From the NCBI GenBank assembly GCA_022824925.1, contig JAJDYW010000040.1:179471-243470 (forward strand): a DNA stretch of 64,000 bases, written 5' to 3'. The DNA is from Dehalococcoidia bacterium (lineage in GTDB: Bacteria; Chloroflexota; Dehalococcoidia; Tepidiformales; Tepidiformaceae). Position 1 is the first letter of the stretch; each line of letters begins with the position of its first letter. A model generated the notes under the pieces. The model was not told where the DNA came from. It was given only the letters and a program-made list of their open reading frames with translations, and ran no database searches. Of the stretch, positions 19,381-27,965 are shown piece after piece. The translations under genes were made by a program, and so were the position numbers.

Positions 19381-20571
19381 TCACGTGATGAGGCGGAGGA
19401 TGTCGAAGTAGGTGATGACGACCATGCCGCCCAGCAGGACGACGAAGCCGACGAAGTGGACGAAGCCCTCGCGCTCGGGGGAGATGCGTTTCCCGCCGCG
19501 CAGGATCTCGACGAGCACGAAGAACATGCGGCCGCCATCAAGGGCGGGGATGGGGAGGGCGTTGAAGACGGCGAGGGAGAGGCTGAGGAGGGCGGCGAGC
19601 TCGATGAGGGGCCGCCAGCCGGCCCGCTCGATGATGTCGCCGGTGGTGCCGGCGATGCCGACGGGGCCGGAGAGGAGGGGCTGGTCGGGGGCGACGCCGC
19701 TGCTGCCGCCGACGCGCACCTGGATCTCGTTCTTGGTGACGACGACGGCGTCGACCATAGCGCGCCAGCCGAGCCCGATGGCCTCCCAGGGCGGGTACCA
19801 CTCGCGCTCGGTGAAGGGATACGTCACGCGGCAGTTGACGGGGTTGCCGTCGTCGTCGATGCCGGAGCAGGTGGTGGGAGCGCCCACGCGGATGCCGGTC
19901 GGGCCCTGGCCCTCGGGTGGGCGCCAGCGGGCGTAGACCTCGGCCATGAGGGTGGAGTTGGCGCGGGTGATCTCCCAGGTCTGCGTCTCGCCGATGTAGC
20001 GGCGGGTGCTGAAAATGAGCTCGCTGACGTTGCGCACCTCGCGGCCGTTGACCTCCATCACCACGTCGCCGGGCTGGAGGCCCTGCAGGGGGGCCGTGCC
20101 GTCGCGCATCGTGCCCGTGACGGCGGCCCTGGAGGCGGGCGACCCGGGCATGACCTCGGAAACCTGCGCGAGGTTGAGGGAGCGTTCGCTGGGGATCATG
20201 AAGCCGACGGTGAAGAGGGCGAGGGCGAGCACGACGTTCATGACGACGCCCGCCGCCATCACGACGAGCCGCTTCCAGTGGGGGGCGGCGGCGAGGGAGC
20301 GGGGATCGGTCGGGTCCTCTTCGCCCAGCATCCGCACGAATCCGCCGATGGGAAGCCAGTTGATGGTGTACACGGTCTCGCCGTAGCGCCAGGCCAGGCC
20401 CTTGATGCGGGGCGGAAAGCCGATGCCGAACTCGAGCACCCTGATGCCGAAGGCCTTCGCCGCGACGAAGTGCCCCAGCTCGTGGATGACGACGAGGGCG
20501 ACGAGGATGCCGGCGAAGGGCAGCGCGGAGCGCAGGAAGTCGATCAGGTCGAACGTGAAGAGGAAGCTCAC
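19381..20571 (-). CDS. rseP: Site-2 protease / RIP zinc metalloprotease
   Basis: This M50 membrane protease cuts transmembrane substrates such as anti-sigma factors within the bilayer. The zinc motif HELGH is at residues 30-34 in the first helix. A PDZ domain follows (GLQPGDVVMEVNGREVRN), and the C-terminal helices carry NALPIPALDGGRMFF with the third zinc ligand. At 396 residues it is slightly long, owing to an insert around residues 215-270. The GTG start overlaps the dxr stop (GTGA), a common dxr-rseP arrangement. Confidence 0.93.
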   Translation of the reverse strand: MSFLFTFDLIDFLRSALPFAGILVALVVIHELGHFVAAKAFGIRVLEFGIGFPPRIKGLAWRYGETVYTINWLPIGGFVRMLGEEDPTDPRSLAAAPHWKRLVVMAAGVVMNVVLALALFTVGFMIPSERSLNLAQVSEVMPGSPASRAAVTGTMRDGTAPLQGLQPGDVVMEVNGREVRNVSELIFSTRRYIGETQTWEITRANSTLMAEVYARWRPPEGQGPTGIRVGAPTTCSGIDDDGNPVNCRVTYPFTEREWYPPWEAIGLGWRAMVDAVVVTKNEIQVRVGGSSGVAPDQPLLSGPVGIAGTTGDIIERAGWRPLIELAALLSLSLAVFNALPIPALDGGRMFFVLVEILRGGKRISPEREGFVHFVGFVVLLGGMVVITYFDILRLIT

Positions 20572-21719
20572 GCCCCTGCCCCCGCGGGAGCCACCTCCGC
20601 GGCGGCGCGCGCCCACGCGTCGGCGGCGAAGACGGCCTCAAGGTCGGGATCGGGCGTGGATTCGTGGCGTTCCATCACGCCTTCGATAATGCCGGCGATA
20701 TCGAGGAAGCCGACCTCGCCCGCCATGAAGCGCCCGACGGCCACCTCGTCGGCGGCGGCCATGGCGGCGGGGTAGGTGCCGCCCAGGCGCCCGGACTCCA
20801 TGGCGAGGCGCAGGCAGGGGAAGCGGGAGCTGTCGGGCTCGCCGAAGGTGAGCTGGCCGGCGACGGCGAGGTCGAGGGCGGGGGCGGGGGGTTCGGGCAT
20901 GCGCTCCGGGTAGGCGAGGGCGCACTGGATGGGGAGGCGCATGTCGGGCACGCCGAGCTGGGCCTTCACGCTGCCGTCGCTGAACTCGACGAGGGAGTGG
21001 ACGATGGACTCGCGGTGGAGGACGACCTGCACGGCCTCCATGGGCACGTCGAAGAGCCACATGGCCTCGATCGTCTCCATGCCCTTGTTCATGAGGGTGG
21101 CGCAATCGACGGTGATCTTGTCGCCCATGTTCCAGGTGGGGTGCTTGAGGGCCTGGGCGGGCGTGACGGCGGCGAGCGCGCCGGGGTCGAGGTCGCGGAA
21201 GGCGCCGCCGCTGGCGGTGAGCATGATGCGGCGGATGCCGTGGTCCTCCTCGCCCCAGAGGCACTGCCAGATGGCGGAGTGCTCGCTGTCGACGGGGCGC
21301 AGGTCGCCGCCGCCGGCGACCATCGCGCGGCGGATGAGGTGCCCGGCCATGACGAGCGCCTCCTTGTTGGCGATGGCGACGGGCTTGCCCGCCTCCAGCG
21401 CCGCGATCGTCGGCAGCAGGCCGGCGGCGCCGCCCGTCCCCGCGAGGACGATGTCGACATCGTCGGCGACGGCCATCTCGTCCATGGGCAGCCAGGTGGC
21501 GCCGGCCGCCGCGATAGCGTCGTCGAGGGCGCTGTCGCGGGCGGCGGCGTAGACGTAGCGGGGGCGCAGGTCGGCGACCTGCTCGGCGAGGCGGGTGGTG
21601 TTCCGCCCGGCCGCCAGCGCCGTAATCTCGAAGAACTCCGGCAGCTGGCGGGTCACGTCGATGGTCTGGCGGCCGATGGAGCCGGTGGAGCCGAGGACGG
21701 CGATGCGCTTTGGTGCCAT
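20568..21719 (-). CDS. dxr: 1-deoxy-D-xylulose 5-phosphate reductoisomerase
   Basis: Dxr converts DXP to methylerythritol phosphate with NADPH, committing the MEP isoprenoid route. The sequence shows the NADPH fold VLGSTGSIGRQT, ANKEALVMAG, metal and substrate residues in DSEHSAIWQCL, ASGGAFRD, HPTWNMGDKITVDCA and LMNKGMETIEA. Length (383) is normal. ATG 21719 has no Shine-Dalgarno, but a TACGAT hexamer ends six bases upstream, so the mRNA may be leaderless. rseP follows with overlap. Confidence 0.96.
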   Translation of the reverse strand: MAPKRIAVLGSTGSIGRQTIDVTRQLPEFFEITALAAGRNTTRLAEQVADLRPRYVYAAARDSALDDAIAAAGATWLPMDEMAVADDVDIVLAGTGGAAGLLPTIAALEAGKPVAIANKEALVMAGHLIRRAMVAGGGDLRPVDSEHSAIWQCLWGEEDHGIRRIMLTASGGAFRDLDPGALAAVTPAQALKHPTWNMGDKITVDCATLMNKGMETIEAMWLFDVPMEAVQVVLHRESIVHSLVEFSDGSVKAQLGVPDMRLPIQCALAYPERMPEPPAPALDLAVAGQLTFGEPDSSRFPCLRLAMESGRLGGTYPAAMAAADEVAVGRFMAGEVGFLDIAGIIEGVMERHESTPDPDLEAVFAADAWARAAAEVAPAGAGA

Positions 21720-21782
21720 ACGCCCATCGTAGCCCGCCCTCGCGTCCGTGTCTGCGATGGCGGCAAGGCGGCTGTTGTCATG

Positions 21783-21802
21783 TTTTCGCGTATACGTGAA
21801 AA
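21783..21802 (+). promoter_or_regulatory. Palindromic operator before the 21.8-kb toxin-antitoxin pair
   Basis: A 20-base near-perfect palindrome, TTTTCGCGTATACGTGAAAA (one mismatched pair), ends nine bases before the antitoxin ATG and includes a TATACG -10-like core. VapB-type antitoxins normally bind such palindromes to repress their own operon. Confidence 0.6.
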
Positions 21803-21811
21803 TGTGAAGCG

Positions 21812-22075
21812 ATGAAGAGCATAACCGTCTCAGTCGACGAGGAGACCTATCGCCTCTCCCGCATCAAGGCGGCCGAGGCTGGCACGTCCGTGTCCGCACT
21901 CGTTCGGTCGCTCCTGCTGGAGCTCGTGCAGGGTGGCCCAGCCGAGAGCCGTTTCGACCGACTTCACAGGCGCCAGCAGCAACTGTTCAACGCAATTGAC
22001 GCCAAAGGTCCCATCACCACGCCAACCAAGCGGCTGACCCGAGACGAGCTCCACGACCGCGATGCGCTTCGTTGA
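21812..22075 (+). CDS. Ribbon-helix-helix antitoxin (VapB-type)
   Basis: The 87-residue protein starts MKSITVSVDEETYRLSRIKA, then AAEAGTSVSALVRSLLLELV. That is one beta strand plus two helices, the ribbon-helix-helix DNA-binding fold of VapB-like antitoxins. Its C-terminal tail would wrap the toxin. The downstream PIN gene overlaps it by 14 bases and a palindrome lies just upstream, the normal layout of an autoregulated toxin-antitoxin operon. Confidence 0.82.
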   Translation: MKSITVSVDEETYRLSRIKAAEAGTSVSALVRSLLLELVQGGPAESRFDRLHRRQQQLFNAIDAKGPITTPTKRLTRDELHDRDALR

Positions 22076-22484
22076 CACCAACGTCCTGATCTACGGGGTC
22101 AGCCGGGCGCCCGAGGACGCGGACAAGAGCCTGATCGCCCGGGAGGTGCTCGCGAGCCGCGACCTGGCCGTATCCGTGCAGGTGCTCCAGGAGTTCTACG
22201 TCCAGGCAAGGCGTCCCGACGGTCCTTGTGCAATGTCGGATGACGAGGCAGTGGAGTTCGTTGAGGATCTGCGGCGCTACCCCATCCAGACACTCACGCT
22301 CGAGGTGTTCTGGACGGCACTCGGTTTCCAACAGCGGTTTGGCGTTTCCTACTGGGACGGCGCGATTCTGGCCGCAGCACAGCACAGCGGCTGCACCTCC
22401 CTCCTGACGGAAGACCTGAGCGACGGCCAGGACTACGACGGCATCCGCGTGGTCAACCCATTCGCGGCCGGCGCCGGACGCTAG
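22062..22484 (+). CDS. PIN-domain toxin (VapC-type)
   Basis: The 140-residue PIN RNase has the acidic active-site set: Asp in RFVDTNVLIY, Glu in QVLQEFYVQ, Asp in YWDGAILAAAQ and the C-terminal acidic LLTEDLSDG. VapC toxins cleave tRNA or rRNA when freed from the antitoxin. It overlaps the upstream antitoxin, indicating coupled translation. Confidence 0.86.
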   Translation: MRFVDTNVLIYGVSRAPEDADKSLIAREVLASRDLAVSVQVLQEFYVQARRPDGPCAMSDDEAVEFVEDLRRYPIQTLTLEVFWTALGFQQRFGVSYWDGAILAAAQHSGCTSLLTEDLSDGQDYDGIRVVNPFAAGAGR

Positions 22485-22517
22485 GCCGGACGGGCGGCGG
22501 GCTCTAGCATGGCCGCC

Positions 22518-23417
22518 ATGCGCTGCGTGGTGACCGGCGGGTGCGGGTTTATCGGGTCGCACATCGTCGATGCGCTGGTGGGGGAGGGAGCGGAGGTGGT
22601 CGTGCTCGACGACCTGTCGTCGGGGAACCGGGACTACCTGAACCCGGCGGCGGAGCTGGTGGAGGGGTCGGTGGCGGACGGGGAGGCGGTGCGGTCGGCG
22701 GTGGCGGGGGCGGCGTGGGTGTTCCACCTGGCCGCCCTGCCGCGCGTCCAGCAGTCGGTCGACGACCCCATCGGGACGCACGCCGTCAACGTGAACGGCA
22801 CGCTGAACGTGCTGCAGGCGGCGCGTGAGCACGGCGTCGAGCGGGTGGTCGTGTCGTCGTCCTCGAGCGTGTACGGGGACCAGGAGACGCACCTGATGAC
22901 GGAGGACCTGGAGCCGAACCCGATGTCGCCGTACGGGCTGCACAAGCTGATCGGGGAACAGTACGCCGACCTCTTCGCGAGCCTGTTCGGGCTGCAGGTG
23001 GTCTCGCTGCGGTACTTCAACGTGTACGGGCCGCGGCAGTCGGCGGAGGGGGCCTATGCGCTCGTGATCCCGCACTTCCTGCGGCTGCGGGACGAGGGCA
23101 AGCCGCTGACCGTCTACGGGGACGGCTCGCAGACGCGCGACTATGTGCACATCGAGGACGTGGTGCGGGCGAACCTGCACGCGGCCAACTCGGAGCTGCC
23201 GGAGGGGCGGGCGGTGGCGCTGAACGTGGGCTCGGGGGAGGAGACCTCGGTGAACGAGATCGCGGCGCTGGTGGGGGGCGAGGTGGAGCACATCATCCCG
23301 AACCCGCGGGGGGCGTTCGAGGAGCAGCGCAAGTGCGCGGACACGTCGCGTGCGAAGTCGGTGATCGCGTGGGAGCCGCGCATCCGGCTGGCGGAGGGGA
23401 TGCGGTCGGTCCTGTAG
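22518..23417 (+). CDS. NAD-dependent epimerase/dehydratase (UDP-sugar type)
   Basis: The 299-residue extended-SDR enzyme has the NAD-binding VTGGCGFIGSHIVDAL, VVLDDLSSGN, Ser in VVSSSSSVYGDQ, the catalytic Tyr/Lys pair SPYGLHKL and RYFNVYGPRQ. It probably epimerises or dehydrates a UDP-sugar for cell-envelope glycans, and is GalE- or WbpP-like. A TAGCAT -10-like hexamer spans 22505-22510, seven bases before the second ATG, so I start at 22518, not 22509. tRNA-Val follows. Confidence 0.87.
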   Translation: MRCVVTGGCGFIGSHIVDALVGEGAEVVVLDDLSSGNRDYLNPAAELVEGSVADGEAVRSAVAGAAWVFHLAALPRVQQSVDDPIGTHAVNVNGTLNVLQAAREHGVERVVVSSSSSVYGDQETHLMTEDLEPNPMSPYGLHKLIGEQYADLFASLFGLQVVSLRYFNVYGPRQSAEGAYALVIPHFLRLRDEGKPLTVYGDGSQTRDYVHIEDVVRANLHAANSELPEGRAVALNVGSGEETSVNEIAALVGGEVEHIIPNPRGAFEEQRKCADTSRAKSVIAWEPRIRLAEGMRSVL

Positions 23418-23443
23418 GGGCGGTGGGGCTAGACTGGCGGTCC

Positions 23444-23520
23444 GGGCGATTAGCTCAGCCGGTTAGAGCGCTTCGCTTACACCGAAGAGGCCGGGGGTTC
23501 GAGTCCCTCATCGCCCACCA
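23444..23520 (+). tRNA. tRNA-Val (UAC), CCA encoded
   Basis: The cloverleaf is complete. The acceptor stem pairs GGGCGAT with ATCGCCC, and the D-stem pairs GCTC with GAGC. The anticodon stem pairs CTTCG with CGAAG around loop CTTACAC (anticodon TAC), and the T-loop is TTCGAGT. Discriminator A is at 23517 and an encoded CCA ends at 23520. A TAGACT -10-like hexamer lies at 23430-23435. Confidence 0.95.
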
Positions 23521-23545
23521 CATTGCAATCTCGGGAGGCGACGCC

Positions 23546-24484
23546 ATGCCAAAGGACTTCATCTCCTTTCTTGATTGGTCCGCGGACGACCTGAGCGACC
23601 TAGTGACAGCGGCACAGACCTTCCGCCAGTTGTGGGTTGAAGAGAATTCTCCGCCAGCACTTACGGGGCTGCGTATTGCCCTGCTGTGGGGTGCACCGGG
23701 ATTCCGCAACCGAGCTGCGTTCGAGTTGGGCATAGCAGAACTCGGTGGTACGTCCGTTGAGATTCCAGGCACTATCGACGTGAATGAACCGCTGGAAGAT
23801 GTGGCTCGCTATTTGGATAACTGGTTCGATGCAATCGTCGCAAGGACAGCTACCCACGAGCAAATGCTGAGGTTGGCACGTTCGGTTCGAGTTCCAGTGA
23901 TAAACGCCAGAACCCCGTTCAACCACCCGTGCGAGATTTTGGGAGACTTAGCTTATATCAAGGACCAGAGAGGCAACTTGTCAGACCTGCGCGTCGCATT
24001 CTTTGGCGAGGCGACGAACCTCGGGCACTCTTGGTTCGAAGCAGCTGCGAGATTTCCAATACACGTCGTCCAAGTGTGTCCGGTGGGATATGAAGTCGAA
24101 ACCCAGTTCCTTCAAAGGATCGCCCGCGAAGCCGAAGGCGAAGTATCTGTTTCTCAGGACATTTACTCAGCAATAGCCGATGCAGATGTAATCTATACCG
24201 ACTGTTGGCCTGCAAGAAATACTGACGCAGATCAACGGAAGATAAGGGATATATTCCTGCCTTACCAAATAACGGAGGAGATACTGAGGGCAGGTCCAAA
24301 GGACGCTCTCTTCCTTCCATGTCCGCCCGTTCATAGAGGCGAGGAGGTGTCTGGTGGTGCGATGGACTGGCCTGCCTGCCGCGTATACGAGGCGAAGGAA
24401 TACCTCCTACATGCGCAGAATGCTCTCCTAGTCTCTCTTCTCAACAGAGGAGGTGGTGGTGGTGTCCAAGAGTGGTTCAAGTGA
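23546..24484 (+). CDS. Ornithine/aspartate carbamoyltransferase-like protein
   Basis: The 312-residue protein has the transcarbamoylase fold: INARTPFNHPCEILGDLAYI (the HPxxxLxDL carbamoyl motif), the second-domain strand LRVAFFGEATNLGHSW, DVIYTDCW and FLPCPPVHRGEEVSGGAMD, which matches the HCLP...RGEEV region with the Cys kept. However, the phosphate loop reads GFRNRAAFELG instead of SxRTRxSFE, so normal carbamoyl-phosphate binding is doubtful. A good GGGAGG precedes the ATG. It lies 25 bases after tRNA-Val and is visibly richer in A/T than its neighbours, suggesting acquisition by transfer. The real substrate is unknown. Confidence 0.8.
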   Translation: MPKDFISFLDWSADDLSDLVTAAQTFRQLWVEENSPPALTGLRIALLWGAPGFRNRAAFELGIAELGGTSVEIPGTIDVNEPLEDVARYLDNWFDAIVARTATHEQMLRLARSVRVPVINARTPFNHPCEILGDLAYIKDQRGNLSDLRVAFFGEATNLGHSWFEAAARFPIHVVQVCPVGYEVETQFLQRIAREAEGEVSVSQDIYSAIADADVIYTDCWPARNTDADQRKIRDIFLPYQITEEILRAGPKDALFLPCPPVHRGEEVSGGAMDWPACRVYEAKEYLLHAQNALLVSLLNRGGGGGVQEWFK

Positions 24485-24652
24485 GGACGCCGCGACAGCC
24501 CTCGACCTGCTGCTTCGGAGCGGCCCAGGTGCGTCCGTCCGACGTGCGCGGGGCCGGACTGGCGCTGGTCGTCAGGCTGCCCGCACCGCACTAACGCGGT
24601 CGACGGGTCCCCCGCCCGCAGAGCACGTCGCCACCACGGGATGGCAGTAGCT

Positions 24653-25720
24653 CTACTGTTCGACGACCGCGGGCAGCGTTAGCACCTGGTAGACCTCTTC
24701 GGCGTTGAGGCAGTCGAAGAGCTTGGCGGCCTCGTCGCCGAGTTGGGCGAGCTCGCTCTCTTCCAGCTCGTTGGTATCGAGGGCGCCGAACCCGAGCGCC
24801 AGGATGTGCGGGCTATCCGCGACGAGGGTGGCCATGCACACGACGGCCTCCTCGCGCAGCCCTTCGACCCTGGAGGCGGTAAACGCCGCGAAGAGTGCGG
24901 TCTTGCTCTCCAGCGCCAGGCAGTCGAGCAGGGACACGGCGGCGGGTCCGAACGCCTCGGTGACCGTGGCGCCCAGGAACGCGTCGAACAGTTCCTCGCC
25001 GACCAGGTCCTGGATGCACGACACCTCCTCTTCGGGGAGCATCGCGACGACGTCCTCGCCGGTGAAGGTGTCGTCCTGGTCCAGTCTCGTCGTGAGGCGG
25101 ACGAGCACGTTCACCTGCTCCGTCACGCTGACGCAGTCGAACAGCGCCTTCGTGGAGTTGAACAGGGCTTCCGTGTCGGTGTCTTCGAGTGCCGGGCGCA
25201 GCAGCTCGAACCTGACGCGAATGACTTCGGGGTTCTCCCGCGCGACAGCGATGCTGCACTCACGCGCCTCGGGGTCGGTTCTTCCGTGGTGGGAATCGAC
25301 CAGGACCAGGCCCAGGAGCACCACGTTGTCATCGGTCAGGCAACCCAGGAAGGAACCCGCGCCCGAACTCCTGACTTCCGCAACGAGCCTCCTGATGGGG
25401 ATGTTCAGCATCGATTCGTACAGTTCTTCTCCGATCGCCTCGCGGATGCAGCCCCTCTCGGCTTCGGAGATGTGCGCCATGAGTTCGGCACCGGTCGTGG
25501 CATCGGTGAGGAACAGGTCCTCCAGGGAGCCTTCCGACTCGACCGGCGCGGTGGGTGGCGCCGTGGGCGTCGCCGTTGGTTCCGGGGTCGCCGCCGGCGC
25601 CTCGGTCGCGACTGCCGTGGGCTCGGCTTCATCGTCGGATCCGCAACCGAGGACGACGACGGTGATCGCGAGCGACACGATGGCGATAACGAGCAGACGC
25701 AGTTTCGGTGTCCTGGTCAC
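24653..25720 (-). CDS. Predicted lipoprotein with internal repeat
   Basis: The 355-residue protein begins with a signal peptide ending in lipobox VVVLGC, then a Thr/Pro/Ala-rich linker and a soluble domain. It contains at least two related units: EAERGCIREAIGEELYESML and EEEVSCIQDLVGEELFDAFL. Both carry the same C-(I)-x-x-x-(I/V)-G-E-E-L pattern and both are followed by further Cys-containing helices. The even spacing of Cys suggests disulfides outside the cell. The GTG start has TAGGTT six bases upstream. Function unknown; it may bind an extracellular ligand. Confidence 0.75.
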   Translation of the reverse strand: MTRTPKLRLLVIAIVSLAITVVVLGCGSDDEAEPTAVATEAPAATPEPTATPTAPPTAPVESEGSLEDLFLTDATTGAELMAHISEAERGCIREAIGEELYESMLNIPIRRLVAEVRSSGAGSFLGCLTDDNVVLLGLVLVDSHHGRTDPEARECSIAVARENPEVIRVRFELLRPALEDTDTEALFNSTKALFDCVSVTEQVNVLVRLTTRLDQDDTFTGEDVVAMLPEEEVSCIQDLVGEELFDAFLGATVTEAFGPAAVSLLDCLALESKTALFAAFTASRVEGLREEAVVCMATLVADSPHILALGFGALDTNELEESELAQLGDEAAKLFDCLNAEEVYQVLTLPAVVEQ

Positions 25721-26175
25721 GGTCCCAACCTACCTCTAACCCCTCGGCAAGGCTTCCGAGCGCCTCAAGGGGAGTGAATCGAAACTGGACTATATCTCAA
25801 TACGCGCCCGCTCAGAACAGCGGCCGGCCGGCGGCGCACTGGATCGCGATTGGTGGGCATCGGGCACTCACCCACGTCTCACAACCGGAGACCATGCAGA
25901 ATCCGTCGAATCGTCATGAATCATCACGATTGATCGCGAAGGAGCGCCTCAAAAGTCACAGAACGGTAACGCCCATGGTGTAGAACTCCGGGCGGCCCGG
26001 CTCCGCCCCGGCAACGGGCGCCGGGAGGGTCGGCCGGGGCCCGTCTGGAACGCTACGGACGGACCCGCCGGCAAGAGATGGGAATCATGCTCAGGACTTG
26101 CGCTCACCGTGCTCGTCGCCTCCGTGGGGGGCGTCGCCCCGGTGCCCGGGCGAGCCGTGCCGAAGCAGGCCGCAG
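25721..26175. other. Gene-free gap with one strong hairpin
   Basis: I see no supported gene here; the short frame 25708-25983 has no domain and overlaps a signal-peptide coding region on the other strand. The gap carries the promoter of the leftward lipoprotein. A G/C-rich block at about 25985-26075 includes a hairpin with arms 26037-26045 and 26058-26066 (8 of 9 pairs, 12-base loop), about 110 bases before the methyltransferase ATG. It may be a structured leader but matches no riboswitch I can name. Confidence 0.4.
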
Positions 26176-27012
26176 ATGACGGATACGCCGACGGCGGGTA
26201 TCTCGACGCCCGACTACACCATGGGGTTCAGCGACGAGTTTCTCGCCTCGCCCCGGCGGTTCACGGCGGAGACACACGCCGCCTATCTCCTCCCGTACCT
26301 CAAGCCCGGCGTTCGCGTGCTCGACTTCGGCTGCGGGATCGGCACCATCTCCGCCGGTCTGGCGGAGGCCGTGGCCCCCGGCGAGATGCATGGCGTGGAC
26401 CTGGAGGAGTCGCAGATCGAGCTGGCGAGGGCCGAGGCCGAGCGGAGAGGGCTCGACAACGCGACCTTTCACGTCAGCGACGTGCTCGCGCTGCCCTTCG
26501 AGGACGGCTTCTTCGATGTCGCCCACGGGAACACCATTCTCATGCACATTCCCGATGCCCAGGCCGCGCTCACCGAGGTGAAGCGCGTGCTGAAGCCGGG
26601 GGGCATCATCGCCTGCCGCGAGATGATCTGCGCATCGAGCTTCGCCCATCCCGACTTCGGCGTGCTCGGGAGGGGGTGGGAGATGCTCGAGGACATCCTG
26701 AAGGCCAACGAAGGGCATCCCCAGATGGGCAAGGAACTGAAGGGCCGCCTGGCCGAGGCCGGGTTCGACAGCATCCAGGCGACGGCCTCCCTGAGCAACT
26801 ACAGCTCACCATCGGATGTCGCCTTCTTCCACCGGTTGGTCGACTCGTGGTTCCTCTCGCCCGAGATGACCGAGACGGCGGTGAAATACGGGGCCGCGAC
26901 CGAGGAACTCTGCGACGAGCTGCGCATGGCCTGCGACCGGTGGAAGGACGATCCCGGGGCGATCGGGGCCATTGCCCACGGCCAGGCCATAGCCGTCAAG
27001 CCGGCGCGCTAG
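26176..27012 (+). CDS. SAM-dependent class I methyltransferase
   Basis: The 278-residue protein has the SAM-binding motif VLDFGCGIGTISAGLAEAV near residue 48. GVDLEESQIELARA (motif post-I), VLALPFEDGFFDVAHG and VLKPGGIIACREM follow. This is the UbiE/Methyltransf_11 pattern acting on a small molecule or lipid quinone-like substrate. ATG 26176 begins the domain cleanly; the longer frame upstream is low-complexity. A marR-type regulator lies convergent downstream. Confidence 0.88.
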   Translation: MTDTPTAGISTPDYTMGFSDEFLASPRRFTAETHAAYLLPYLKPGVRVLDFGCGIGTISAGLAEAVAPGEMHGVDLEESQIELARAEAERRGLDNATFHVSDVLALPFEDGFFDVAHGNTILMHIPDAQAALTEVKRVLKPGGIIACREMICASSFAHPDFGVLGRGWEMLEDILKANEGHPQMGKELKGRLAEAGFDSIQATASLSNYSSPSDVAFFHRLVDSWFLSPEMTETAVKYGAATEELCDELRMACDRWKDDPGAIGAIAHGQAIAVKPAR

Positions 27013-27179
27013 CAGGGCGCGGAAGACGCAACGCGGTCCGTTTTGGGACCGCCTTCGCGCGAGTCGCGAAGGTCGAAAGGGTCAATGATTCCGGGCTCCA
27101 CGCGAGACTGCCGGCCACCCGGGACGCTGTCTTGCCCCTCTGCAACCGTTGGCGCCCGTGCGGGCGCCCGCCGCCGGCG

Positions 27180-27683
27180 TCATCGCGCCGGCGGGCCGGG
27201 TTCCTGTGCGCTCGCGGAGTTCGCGCGGATCCTGCGCGCGACGGACATGAACACCTCCATCTCCGCCTCGCTGACGTCCCCCGTGAGCCTGGCGTCATGC
27301 TCCCGGATGCGGTCGCGGACGAGCAACGCCAGTTCCCGGCCCTCGTCGGAGAGCCGCAGCATGATGATCCGCCGGTCGGTCCGCAGCCGCCGCCTGCGCA
27401 ACAGCCCCCGGTCGACGAGGCTGCTCACCATGCGGCTGATGCGGGACGGGTCGACCGGCAACAGCGCGGCGAGCTCGGTGGCGGTGTGCTCCGCCCGCTC
27501 AAGACACGTCCCGAGAATGGCGTAATCGGTCATGCTGAGGTCGTGGGGTGCGAGGTCCTCTTCCACGCTGCGGGTTACCGCGCGGGAGAGGCCGAGGAGG
27601 TAGGTGCCCAGATCCGATGGGGGCGCGGGTGGCTCCGCGCGTCCGTCCCGGTCGCCCTGCGGTGGCTGTCGCGGACCTGTCAT
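27180..27683 (-). CDS. MarR-family transcriptional regulator
   Basis: The 167-residue winged-helix repressor shows LSMTDYAILGTCLERAEHTA, ELAALLPVDPSRISRMVSSL (recognition helix) and the wing GLLRRRRLRTDRRIIMLRLS. These proteins dimerise and bind palindromic operators near their own gene, usually released by small aromatic ligands or oxidants. It is divergent from the giant surface-protein gene, and palindromes lie in the shared spacer, so that gene is a plausible target (inference). Confidence 0.9.
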   Translation of the reverse strand: MTGPRQPPQGDRDGRAEPPAPPSDLGTYLLGLSRAVTRSVEEDLAPHDLSMTDYAILGTCLERAEHTATELAALLPVDPSRISRMVSSLVDRGLLRRRRLRTDRRIIMLRLSDEGRELALLVRDRIREHDARLTGDVSEAEMEVFMSVARRIRANSASAQEPGPPAR

Positions 27684-27886
27684 AGCTTCCCCGTCCTCCG
27701 GCTACTACGAAGCGCCGACCCGGGCAGGCAGCCCAACGGGTCTGGCGACGGGCCCTCGACGCCCCACCGAGCCCCCCTTGCTCGATAGCCGCCTCGACGC
27801 GCTCTAGGGGCCCACCGTACCAGATGGCACCTGGGCGTGACATGCTCCAGCACAAGAATTCTCAGCAGGTGATGCTTGAACATAGA

Positions 27887-27965
27887 ATGCTGTAGCATAC
27901 GATGCCAACGCATCGTCCATGAGAGAGGAGCGCCCTGAGCGCGGGGGCAGTCTGACCCCCGCGCT
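27887..27965 (+). promoter_or_regulatory. Clustered inverted repeats before the giant surface-protein gene
   Basis: Three inverted repeats lie in a row: ATGCTGTAGCAT at 27887-27898, the 7-bp-stem ACGATGC/GCATCGT at 27899-27916 (4-base loop), and a perfect 10-bp GC-rich stem with arms 27938-27947 and 27956-27965 (8-base loop), ending 15 bases before the GTG start. The first two could be MarR operators over a TAGCAT -10-like site; the last would form in the mRNA leader. Confidence 0.5.

Noticed and set aside
24453..24650. 65-residue frame overlapping the end of the carbamoyltransferase-like gene
   Set aside because: Arg/Ala-rich composition, no ribosome site and no recognisable fold.
25708..25983. 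91-residue plus-strand frame in the gap
   Set aside because: It has no domain or ribosome site and overlaps the start of the leftward lipoprotein gene.
25985..26075. SAM, c-di-GMP or cobalamin riboswitch
   Set aside because: CCCGGCAAC-like bases tempted a SAM call, but the required flanking helices and conserved core are not visible.
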